Positions 53,056 to 62,364 of a stretch of 64,000 nt of DNA are shown here, piece by piece. Source of the stretch: Parastagonospora avenae f. sp. tritici 18332-5 (Eukaryota > Ascomycota > Dothideomycetes > Pleosporales > Phaeosphaeriaceae); the NCBI GenBank assembly GCA_022559985.1, contig JAFJTR010000065.1, positions 62,001 through 126,000 of the forward strand. The letters run 5' to 3'. The notes beneath the pieces were generated by a model. It saw only the letters and a list, made by a program, of their open reading frames with translations. It had not been told where the DNA came from and did no database searches. The first letter of the stretch is position 1; each line of letters starts with the position of its first letter. A program made the position numbers and the translations under genes.

Positions 53056-55047
53056 ATGCCCAAACCAAGAGTAATCTACTGGTTCCGAACCGATCTACGA
53101 CTGCACGACTCACCTGCCCTCAAAGCTGCCTTGGACTTGAAGCCAGAATGCTTGTACCCCATCTGGACTTGGGATCCGCACTACGTCTACCGTGCTCGTG
53201 TCGGATCCAATCGCTGGCAATATCTCATCGACTGTCAAAACGATCTCTCACAGTCAATAACAAAGCTCAACCCAAAGTCGAAACTCTTCCTCATTCGAGA
53301 AGCTCCCCAGACACTGTTTCCAAAACTCTTCAAAGCATGGAGAATCACGCATCTAGTGTTTGAAAAAGACACGGATGCGTATGCAAGAGATCGGGATGAG
53401 AAGGTCATGGAGATTGCGAAAGAGGCGGGCGTGGAGGTTGTTATGAAGGTGGGACGGACGCTGTATGATCCTGATGAGTTGGTGAAGCACAACAACGGGA
53501 AGCCAACTATGAGTATTACTCAAGTTCAAAATGCCGGCAAGAAGATTGGAGCGATTCCAAGACCGATAGCTGCGCCCAAAACACTGCCGGACCCGGGCAA
53601 GACCGACTTCAACTTCGACCAGGAAAAGCCTGCTCAGGATCCCGACATTAACGCCATCCAACGTGATGGAGACGAGGCATCTTACTCCTCCCTCGCAGGC
53701 CCCAACGGCGACTTCGCCGTGCCCACAATGCAAGAACTGGGCCTGAAAGAAGCCACAACCCAACATCGCGGTGGCGAAACCCTCGCCCTCAAAACCCTCG
53801 ACGACATAATCGGCAACAAAGAATACACCGCAACCTTCGAAAAGCCCAAAACCGCCCCCACAGCCTTCTCCCCCCAATCTACCACCCTCCTCTCCCCACA
53901 CCTACACTTCGGCTCCCTCAGTGTCCGCGAATTCTACTGGCGCGTCCAAGACACTGTGACATCATTTAAAGGCAAAGCCTCCCAACCCCCGGCCTCCTTG
54001 ACGGGCCAATTGCTCTTCCGCGACATGTACTTCGCCGCCCAAGCCGCGCTGGGTTATTCCTTCGGGCAAACATACAACAATCCGTCCTGCCGCTTTATCC
54101 CCTGGCACCTCCCCTCTTCCATCGACCCGTCTACTCATCTCGTTACGGGAAAATACCAAATCGACTCCCCGCTCGCCGAAAGCCATTTCCAACGCTGGAA
54201 ACACGGCCACACAGGCTTCCCCTGGATCGACGCACTCATGCGCCAACTCGCAGCTGAAGGCTGGATTCACCACTTGGGTCGGCATGCAGTCGCGTGTTTC
54301 CTCACGCGCGGCGGGTGCTACATCGACTGGGAGCGGGGGGCGGAAGTTTTCGAGGAATACCTCATCGACCACGAAGCCGCGTGCAACATCGGCAACTGGC
54401 AGTGGCTCTCGTGCACGGCGTTTTTCGCGCAGTTTTACCGGTGCTACAGCCCCGTCGCCTTCCCGCAGAAGTGGGATAAAAACGGCGAGTTTGTGCGCAG
54501 ATACGTGCCTGAATTAGCCAACTTTGACAAGAAATTCATATATGAGCCGTGGAAGGCAACGATTGCGGATCAGAAGAGGTGGGGGTGTAGGATTGTGGAG
54601 AGTACGGATGGGAGGGTGGGTGAGGGCGAGTATCCGAAACCCATGCTGGATTTCAATGAGAGGAGGGAGACGTGTATACAGGCGATGAAGAATGCGTATC
54701 ATGTGGGGCTGTATGGGAACGATCCGAAGGTGCTGGATGGGAGTTGGAGGACGTTGTTTGGGGATGGGGTGGAAGGGCCGACGGAAGGGACCAAGGGGCC
54801 GCCGGGGGCGATGGTGGAGAATGAAGATGCGGATGGAGGGGAGGAGCATGATGCGCCTGAGCCGATGAGCCCGAAAAAGGCGAAGAAGGTGGCGGCGAAG
54901 AGTGAAAAGAAAGTTGCGGCGAAGGGGGAGAAGAAAGCGGCGCCGGGGCATAAACGTGAAGCCAGTCAGAGTACGTTGGATGGAATGGTGACGAGGAAGA
55001 AGGGGAAGAAAGAGGATGTGTTTCCAAACGACACGCATTTCGGCTGA
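53056..55047 (+). CDS. Cryptochrome/(6-4) photolyase
   Basis: FAD flavoprotein for blue-light repair of (6-4) photoproducts and/or light signalling. Single exon, 663 aa. The photolyase alpha/beta domain starts VIYWFRTDLRLHDSPAL (residue 6). The FAD domain has LLSPHLHFGSLSVREFYWRV, GFPWIDALMRQLAAEGWIHH and LGRHAVACFLTRG, the His pair expected of (6-4) enzymes. YLIDHEAACNIGNWQWLSCT shows the flavin-contact region with Glu where E. coli photolyase has the second Asp. W and Y residues for electron transfer are present. An insert of about 70 residues (170-240) and a basic 90-residue tail with KKVAAK repeats are extensions. Repair versus signalling cannot be decided from sequence. The stop is 72 bp from that of the convergent glutaminase gene. 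Confidence 0.93.
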   Translation: MPKPRVIYWFRTDLRLHDSPALKAALDLKPECLYPIWTWDPHYVYRARVGSNRWQYLIDCQNDLSQSITKLNPKSKLFLIREAPQTLFPKLFKAWRITHLVFEKDTDAYARDRDEKVMEIAKEAGVEVVMKVGRTLYDPDELVKHNNGKPTMSITQVQNAGKKIGAIPRPIAAPKTLPDPGKTDFNFDQEKPAQDPDINAIQRDGDEASYSSLAGPNGDFAVPTMQELGLKEATTQHRGGETLALKTLDDIIGNKEYTATFEKPKTAPTAFSPQSTTLLSPHLHFGSLSVREFYWRVQDTVTSFKGKASQPPASLTGQLLFRDMYFAAQAALGYSFGQTYNNPSCRFIPWHLPSSIDPSTHLVTGKYQIDSPLAESHFQRWKHGHTGFPWIDALMRQLAAEGWIHHLGRHAVACFLTRGGCYIDWERGAEVFEEYLIDHEAACNIGNWQWLSCTAFFAQFYRCYSPVAFPQKWDKNGEFVRRYVPELANFDKKFIYEPWKATIADQKRWGCRIVESTDGRVGEGEYPKPMLDFNERRETCIQAMKNAYHVGLYGNDPKVLDGSWRTLFGDGVEGPTEGTKGPPGAMVENEDADGGEEHDAPEPMSPKKAKKVAAKSEKKVAAKGEKKAAPGHKREASQSTLDGMVTRKKGKKEDVFPNDTHFG

Positions 55048-55119
55048 AGCGGCCCAACTCAGCTAGACTTGTTCTCCTACATATTATCTACATCTCATTT
55101 CAAAACTTAGCTTACATAC

Positions 55120-57692
55120 CTACTCCTCCTCATCCAAAAAAGCAAGCCCCTCCCTCGCCAACCCCCCACACGCCCTCTCCAGCGTCAAAAACGCAAAATG
55201 CCCTCCCACAACCGGTCTCGCAAAGAACCACGGGCCCGGGAAATTCCCATCGCCCTCCGTCTCATACAAATCCGTAAACGGGCGATCCGTCACCGTCTCG
55301 TTGAGCCACAGCGCCACGCGATCCAGAATCTCAGACCGCACTCTCTTGCTTGCTACAGCGGCTGCTTCAAACTCCCAATCGGATTTGGTGTACAGGTGTC
55401 GCGAGTCGAGCGGCAGGCCGTACTTTTGCATCACGTTGCCGTACCAGTCCGACTGCTTCTTGTAGATGTGCGACGGGATGAAGTCGGAGGTAATCGGTTT
55501 GCGGCCACTAGACGAGCGTGGGCTCAATGGTTTCTGCGCGCTGTCGATTCCGGCAGCGAAGTCAGACTCTGTAGAGGTATTTGTAAGGGATGGGTGGAAG
55601 CAGAGAACCGCGTCGGCGTAGAGCGAGTATAATGTGGTCCAGCTGCCGTACCAGTCGTACGCGAGTTTCGCGTGTGTGCCGTCGCGCGAGTAGCCGTATT
55701 CTTCCCACTTCTTGACGTAGGTCTCGGAGATGTTGCGGTAGTGCTCTGCGTCGCCTGGTCGGTCTAGGAGATCGGCTAATTCGCTGAAGGCTTTAATGCC
55801 GACGATGCCTTTGAGCGCGAGATTGGTTTGCAAGGGGAGCCAGCCCGCGAAGTCGTCGGTGCAGACTAGAGTACGTTAGTGTCAAAACAGCGAAATACTT
55901 AGAGAATGGAGCTTACGTTGGTTGTGAGGCTCGAGAGCGTCTTCGACCAGATAGCCAGTCCATTGCTTCCAAAGGTCGTAGCTACCGTCAAGCCATTTCT
56001 TCGCCTGCTTGACGCCCTTTGCGCCTCCACCCCAGGAGTCGTCGAGATAATCCACATCCTCATGCGTCTGCAGCGCGAAAGGTTTGTCTTCTTCACCCAT
56101 ATGATCAGTCTTGTCGCCAATGATAGACCAGATTGACTGCGACTCTTCGTCAGAGCTGTAGGTCAGAGAATTGACCAGTGCTAGTCCCATGATGAGCATG
56201 TCACCACATTCTTCGACCGGCATGTATTCGTCTCTTCCGTCGGCGTGACCGGTAAGATTCGGGAAGTGCGCACCGAGGTCGTGCATCGAGTACTTGTTTG
56301 GGTACTGCCCGCTCAACTGGTGCTCCAGGAGTGGTTCAAGCAGATATGCGAGCCACTTGGGCTGTGTATAGAGGAAGAACGGAAAAGCAGGGAAGATGAC
56401 ATCAACGGTCTGAGAATTACCGTTGGACGAGATCTCCTTCAAAAAAAGTAGGGGGCTTTCCGGGGTTCCAGAAAAACTGGTTGCGCCCATTGCTTGTCGA
56501 GCGGACAAGGCAACGACGTCAACGTAGTTGGAGGAGCCAGACTGATAAGCATCGATGCGCAGCTGCTCTGAGTAGTTGCTTGCTAGGTCATTGGCCATGT
56601 CAAAATCCCGGTAGTGGAACTGGATGAGCTTCTCATCCTCTGGGAACCATGATTTCCACAGAGGGCGCATGAAGGTCAGACCGCGGGCAGATGCATACTG
56701 CGTGACTGGATCCTGGATGTGTGTGATGGTAAACAAGGCACTGCTGCGCGCGGCTGCAAACTTTGATGACTTGCTTGCGAGCTTAAAATCCTTCGCAAAG
56801 GCAAAGACAGGCTCTTCATCCATAACTGCGCGGAACTTGTCATCCATCTGGTTCTTTAGCGACCCAGTGCGAGCGAACCTCTGGCGCAGCTCGGAAGATG
56901 TACCAGACTCATGACGAGCAGTCGCTGGACCGGTGAAGTGTAAGGTACCCCACTCAGGTTGGTCGTTGGTCTCGGTGAAGATCTGCTCGATCTGGCGATT
57001 GACCTTCCACGTCTTCAAGCCTTCCGAGGATCCGCGCTGCTCGACGAGTCCCCACTCTATAAGGCTCTCGCGCTTTCCGCTGACCCATTGTCCGTTCACG
57101 TCGACGTATATGTTGACATCCACCCCTCCTTCGACGTGTACGCTCAGGTAAGCCGCCGGTATAGTCTGCCGCAGAGTCGATGTCGGAGTGATGGGAGAAA
57201 GGAATGAGAGGACGATCTCGACATCCTTGGCGTTTGATAGCGACTTGGACGCGCGGATCGAGTATGTGAGGTTTGTTGTGGATGCATCGTACTTGGCACC
57301 TTCGTATGTAGGGTAAGCAATGGTGTAGCTGGGTCATCATGTAAGCAGGCTGTCTCGACATGATGCAGCACACCCACTCTTTGCTCTTCTTGTCTAGCGA
57401 ATCATGAGGTCTTCCAAGCAGTGGAAAAACCTCCTTCGAGTCTGGTAGCGAAGCAAGCACGCCGAAGCCCACCTGTAGGACATGTAAGCATGGAATGGCG
57501 ATCGACCGTGTAACCCACCTCAGCGCCCGTCCAGAACATTGGCCATTTGCTCCATGGCTCTTCTCTGGCATTCTGAAGCCATGTGCTTAGGTAAGGATTG
57601 CGAACGATGAGCGGAAGGACTGGTGGCTCGAGAGTTGAAGCTCCCGCAACGCTTGCCAGAAGCGCCGTGATGGTCACGCTGAGGGAACGCAT
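55120..57692 (-). CDS. gtaA: Secreted glutaminase, GtaA type (DUF4965/DUF5127/DUF1793)
   Basis: Extracellular hydrolase converting glutamine to glutamate in Aspergillus relatives. Four exons (57692-57519, 57472-57378, 57328-55917, 55865-55120) give 808 aa in phase. A signal peptide is clear (MRSLSVTITALLASVAGAST). Family blocks follow: PPVLPLIVRNPYLSTWLQNA, EPWSKWPMFWTGAEVGFGVL, YDASTTNLTYSIRAS, VDVNIYVDVNGQWVSG, HDLGAHFPNLTGHADGRDEY, MPVEECGDMLIMGLALVNSL, then LCTDDFAGWLPLQTNLALKG across the last junction. The C-terminal (alpha/alpha)6-like part ends VVGGHFAFLTLERACGG. The open frame upstream of 57692 lacks a signal sequence, so the start was placed at the signal peptide. Confidence 0.9.
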
Positions 57693-58075
57693 TGCATCAA
57701 TTGATGTCGCGCATGCAGGAAAGGGAAGACTATACAGAAGCAAGTTCTCTCAATATATGCACGAGAAACGCAGGAAAGCTATCGCAGGTGTGGTGATTGG
57801 AGCTATGATGAGCTATCAACTGGTTAAGTCGGGGTAGCTCCAGCCTGCAGCAAGATGACGCGGGGTTGTGGAGAGAGCCGCCAATCGCCGGCGTGTGCCT
57901 TGCAGTCGCGTCGTAATCGTGCAGCGGCCCATGTTTCATGCGGAGACGCACGCCATCCTTCACGACACCTTCTGCACTAAGCACTACATGTCTTTCGCGC
58001 CTGACATCCATTGACAACTCTCAAAGCGACATGTACAATCCTGCCGTGCCTGGTCTCTCCCAAATCGTCCCTACC
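57693..58075. other. Intergenic region upstream of the glutaminase gene
   Basis: Glutaminase promoter and 3' end of the next minus-strand gene. No gene is seen. Confidence 0.4.
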
Positions 58076-59422
58076 TCAATGGGAAGCGCTCCGACTACCA
58101 CCGCTCCCGTCTGACTTCGCCTGATTCCCTGCGCTTGGGGAACGACGACGCTTCCACGAGGAAGTGAACGCGCTGAACAAAGATGACGCTCGTGACTTAG
58201 CCATCGGAGGCGTTGAGATACCCTCCCGAACCGACTTGACTGGACTGGGGGTGCGCAGCCTCCACTCGTCTACCGGATATGCTGGGTGTGGACTATAAGT
58301 CGTAGAAGACCTAGCATCATCCTTCTTTGGTATGGTGGGCAGGACCTTGTTGCTCTGCTGACTTGGGACGAGCTTGATAGATGGTGGCATGGAGAGTCGG
58401 TAGGAGTGTGGTGCACTACCTACGCCGACGCTGTGACGCTGTCGTGACTGCCGGCCTGTCCTCAACGTCTCTTCTGATGCTTTCTCACTGGGTGCACCGC
58501 GTGGAATGTAGGCGCGCGGTTGCTCTAGAGACCCGTTAATACGTTGTGCTGGGCCTGAAACTGACGATACAGCTTGGCTCTGTGTATCAGGAGCGCTATC
58601 GCCGCACTCGAAGAAGATGTCGTCGTCGTGGGTCGAAGCACTGCTGACATTTCTGGCCGTTGACAGGGAACGCTGGCTGCCTTCGGCGTCGTATGGCTCA
58701 ATAATGGGCATATCGTTCTCATCCAGTGCGTCCTCGGCCAGCAACCCCAGATGGTGCAGCTGCTCCCATGTGCGGTAGAAGTACTTGAACGTAGCGAAGG
58801 GCTGGTCGACGGGATCAGTGAGCGCGAATTTGTAGAATCTCTTCGGCTGCTCTGAGCTGGCGCGCCCAGCGTTGATGAGATCGATGCCCTTTGCCTTTCC
58901 CGCATGTTCTGTCTTCTGGTAAGACTCCACTTCCCTCTCAATCCTCTTCCTTCCATGCGCCCGAAGCACTCGGATCTCAAGACACATCTTCTCATCAAAC
59001 ACGTCCTCCACATCATCCCAATTCTTCTTGTCCTTCATCGCCGTGAACCTCAAAGCCCTTTTCTCCAGCCTCTTCCTGCCATCCTCATCTTCTGGTCGCT
59101 CATACAATCCGAACATCGTCTTGCCCTTCCATTCTTCCTCTTCGCCGGTCGACCAGCTTACAATGTGCGCGCCATTGATGTAGAGCTTGAAAAGGAAGTA
59201 TTGGCCAACGGGCACGGGCGGTGAGACGAAATAGCCGATCCAGAAAAGGCTTCCGGGCAAGACGGGGACGTAGACGCTACATGTGGAGGTGGTTTCGTTG
59301 ATGAGCTTTGGCACTTTGTGCGTGTCGGGGTAGTTTTTCTGTGGTAGAGGGAAGTACTCTGGTAAGGTCTCGACGTCGAATTGCGAGTGCAGCGCGATGT
59401 TGATGCTCCGGTACGTCGGCAT
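58076..59422 (-). CDS. Conserved fungal protein of unknown function
   Basis: 448 aa in one exon, starting MPTYRSINIALHSQFDVETL. The N-terminal 230 residues look ordered and beta-rich: TTSTCSVYVPVLPGSLFWIG, YFVSPPVPVGQYFLFKLYIN, GAHIVSWSTGEEEEWKGKTM, FGLYERPEDEDGRKRLEKRA, LRFTAMKDKKNW and KMCLEIRVLRAHGRKR. I recall unnamed ascomycete proteins with this pattern but no function. A C2-like or other beta-sandwich fold is only a guess. The remaining 200 residues are Ser/Pro/Arg-rich and disordered, ending in a basic patch (FTSSWKRRRSPSAGNQ) that could be a nuclear localisation signal. Confidence 0.72.
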   Translation of the reverse strand: MPTYRSINIALHSQFDVETLPEYFPLPQKNYPDTHKVPKLINETTSTCSVYVPVLPGSLFWIGYFVSPPVPVGQYFLFKLYINGAHIVSWSTGEEEEWKGKTMFGLYERPEDEDGRKRLEKRALRFTAMKDKKNWDDVEDVFDEKMCLEIRVLRAHGRKRIEREVESYQKTEHAGKAKGIDLINAGRASSEQPKRFYKFALTDPVDQPFATFKYFYRTWEQLHHLGLLAEDALDENDMPIIEPYDAEGSQRSLSTARNVSSASTHDDDIFFECGDSAPDTQSQAVSSVSGPAQRINGSLEQPRAYIPRGAPSEKASEETLRTGRQSRQRHSVGVGSAPHSYRLSMPPSIKLVPSQQSNKVLPTIPKKDDARSSTTYSPHPAYPVDEWRLRTPSPVKSVREGISTPPMAKSRASSLFSAFTSSWKRRRSPSAGNQAKSDGSGGSRSASH

Positions 59423-60058
59423 TGTTGAGCTGGGTCAAGTTCAAAGTGCGCAGTTGGACTGAATACGCGCTTTCGATGCCCAAGTCCGTTTGCTCTTTCC
59501 CCGCTGGAGCGAATGAGCACGTGACAGTCCGCAGGTGGCTCTTCACCTCTGTTGTGACGCATCGCATCTAGCTACTGTCTATTTATTGCTAAAATGCCCT
59601 TGAAGGTACCTGATCTCTTGAGTCAGCCATGTTGCTGCAGATCGGCATCTCGTCATACTCGACGGTCATCTCAGTTTAATGTCGTCCGGCGAGGCGATTC
59701 AGTTGGCCCCAAGGACTTATGTTAGTTCTCCAAGGTTGTCCGTCATCGAATGTGAACATGTCAGGCCGTTGCTAACCGAGTATCTAAACCCTATCACCCT
59801 TGGGGGTGATTCTCTTTCACTTGGTCTTAATACTGCCCTTACTAGCAAAGGCAACAGCGACTTGATTAGTCCAACTTTTGCCTCATTCACACAGGTTTGC
59901 GTACGACGCTTATTGCCTCGAGCTATATAATCACCTAGACACCTAGACACCTAGCTGCTCCGAGAGCCTTAGCTCTTCTACTCCACCACTCCCGACCGCT
60001 CACCTCAACTCGCTACTAAAATCAAGTGGAAGCAATCGACCACTTTAGAACCGTCCCG
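59423..60058. other. Divergent intergenic region
   Basis: Promoter space for the unknown gene (-) and the BTB/zinc-knuckle gene (+). A short tandem repeat lies at 59932-59954. Confidence 0.4.
59932..59954 (+). repeat. Octamer tandem repeat (cacctaga, nearly three copies)
   Basis: Two full copies and a seven-base third copy in direct repeat, about 105 bp before the start codon at 60059. It could be a promoter element or simple slippage. Confidence 0.6.
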
Positions 60059-61566
60059 ATGTCTTACACCAACGTGCGACCCAGGAAGTCTTCGCAATCG
60101 CTGACACCTGCACAATTGGCAGGGTGAGTATTTGTTCCTTCAAATGTCAGTAATTATACGTACTAACGAAAGATAGACTCAAGAAAGGCCCAAAGACTTT
60201 GATCATTGTCGGTCCTGACGACGACCACTTCATTGGCTTGGAAGGCGTTTCTATCAGTCTGATCTCGCACTTTTCTCCGTACGCGAAGAAGAAGCTTATT
60301 GAGGAGCGTGCCGGCGGCTTCTATGTTCCCAATGGATCGAAGCTGCCCGTCCGTTGGATCTACAAGTACATGCAAGCTGGCGAGAAAGATCCAGATGATG
60401 AGGATACATTCGAACAGCTATCTTTCGATAGACTTGTCTTGCTCTATACACACAGCGCGTTCCTTCAGTATGAGCCTCTCGTGGATCGCGTAGTTGGACG
60501 TCTCAAGGGCAAGTATCATAGCGCCCTGCCCACCATCGAAGAGATCACGACTTTCTGTGCCTTTGTCCCGCCTCTCCTCGACTACTCAGTCTGTGTCCTC
60601 GCTCATGAGATGGCCAATCCTTGGGCTTGCAACTACTCCGCTTATCTGGAGTACGCCAAGGCGGATCATGCCTTCGAAGACGCGTTGGACAAGGCCATGA
60701 AGGACCTTCTTGCGCACCGCGTCAAGAACGTCAAGCATTACTATGCCACCACTACCGATTCGGGTGTCCGCTGGTCGCAGAACTATTACGACAGCCTCAA
60801 GAACCTCGGCGTCACATTCAGCAAGTTACAAGACGCAGCTGATGGCAGCAATATGGCCGAGAACAAGATCCGTCGTGGGCGCCGTGGTGGTAAGCGACCA
60901 GCGAGGCAATCGGTCAAGTCATCTCAAGACACCATAACTACACGGGAGAAGCCATCTAGCGAACAATCTCAGCGCAAGGTGAGGGTTATCATTTGCTTCA
61001 ACTGCCGGGAAGCTCACCATATTGCACGGGACTGCCTGGCCGAGCCGGTCTGCTTCAATTGTAGCGTTGCAGGCCACGTCTCGCGCGACTGTACAGAAGG
61101 CCCTGACGAGCTGCGCGTATTGAACGATCAGGCACGGGCAGCGCGTGTTTGCTACAACTGCAATGAGAAGGGTCACGTCGCCAAGAATTGCACGGCCGCC
61201 ACAAAGGAGACGGTCCCGAAGACCAAGCGCCAACCTTTCACTTGCTACAACTGCCAGGAAGTGGGTCATGTCGCTCGCAACTGCAAGGCTGGGCTCAAGA
61301 AGCCTTCTTCCAACACCAAGCGCGGTCCACCTATGTACTACAACTGTAACGAGGAGGGTCATCTCGCTCGAGACTACTCTGCGCCTACTGCTGAGGCAAA
61401 CAACGGAGGCCCGCGTGATGTATCTGGCCGCAACCGCAACTTCCGCCGTGCTCAGAATGATCGCATAGCCAAGCGTATCGAGGTCGTCGGTAACGGTGAG
61501 GGCCTTCGTACTTGTGATCGCGAAGTGCGCAAGGGCGAGTGGACTCGCACCGGTCTTCTGATCTAG
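60059..61566 (+). CDS. BTB-like domain fused to Gis2/CNBP-type CCHC zinc knuckles
   Basis: Two exons (60059-60123, 60177-61566) give 484 aa. Residues about 15-200 resemble fungal BTB-like proteins: LAGLKKGPKTLIIVGPDDDH, then VSISLISHFSPYAKKKLIEE, and the helical block FDRLVLLYTHSAFLQYEPLV with DYSVCVLAHEMA. A basic linker (IRRGRRGGKRPARQSVKSSQ) follows. Residues about 295-425 hold five CCHC knuckles: CFNCREAHHIARDC, CFNCSVAGHVSRDC, CYNCNEKGHVAKNC, CYNCQEVGHVARNC, and a fifth reading YYNCNEEGHLARDY. The fifth has lost its first and last Cys, both to Tyr (TAC at 61336 and 61375). CNBP/Gis2 knuckles bind single-stranded RNA or DNA. A role linking RNA binding to a BTB-mediated complex is inference. 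Confidence 0.78.
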
Positions 61567-62364
61567 ACACCCAACCTGGCGCAGGCGAGTGCGGCAAGTC
61601 GATAGAGGGCGGTAAGGATGAGTTCATGCTTTGAACCAGGAGTTTCAATATCTTGAAAATGCAGGAGAAGGATTGTGGCTTTTGGAGCTGAACTGACGAG
61701 TTCACCATTGCTTTTAGCTTAACTTAGCTCATCAATATGATCACATTTCCTAACATCTGATATTTTGAACTTGAGCACCTACACCACTGTGAAGAGTCCT
61801 TCTACCATCTGTCTTACCTCGCATCTCTTTGTGTTTGTTTTGGCAGCTTCCTTACGACGTGCTTGAGCTAGTCCATTTCCGTCACATAGTTAGCTTCGCT
61901 GGACCCTTAGCATCTTCACTGGCCTTCACTACATCACACATCTCAATCATCCCATCCCATCTCACTTCATATGCCCAAACTCACCAAAAACAGCGTAACC
62001 CCCCCCCCCCCAGTCACATTGCGCATTGCGCATCTCTAACCCGTCTTCAACACCTCGCCGCCAAGGGCATAGCCGAACTTACATGACACCCTCGTTGTCT
62101 CTTTGTCCTCGACAATGAAGCAACGCATGCCTATCTCAGGGGTATCGAGCTCGACGGATGCGTTCGAGGCTGATGTTGCGTCTTTGTTCGTCTGATATGG
62201 TGGACAAAGACGCGTTGGAACTTTTGGGTGAGATGTCGCCCTCGAAGAGGACGGGACACTTTCAACATCCCAACTCCAGCAAAACTTCGGTTTCGGCGAT
62301 CAAAAGAGAGAATTGAGCGGAAGAAACAAGAAGATAGCCACGTCAAGCATTGAAAATTGGCAAG
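61567..62364. other. Intergenic region between two BTB-like genes
   Basis: Holds a 13-base C run at 61999-62011 and, near 62116-62340, possible upstream exon sequence for the next gene (ATG at 62116; acceptor-like GATAG ending 62337). Confidence 0.4.
61999..62011 (+). repeat. Homopolymer C13
   Basis: Thirteen consecutive C residues in intergenic sequence. The length may be unreliable in sequencing. Confidence 0.7.

Noticed and set aside
54514..55038. 174-codon Arg/Pro-rich minus-strand frame
   Set aside because: Antisense of the 3' end of the photolyase, caused by its Lys/Gly/Glu codons.
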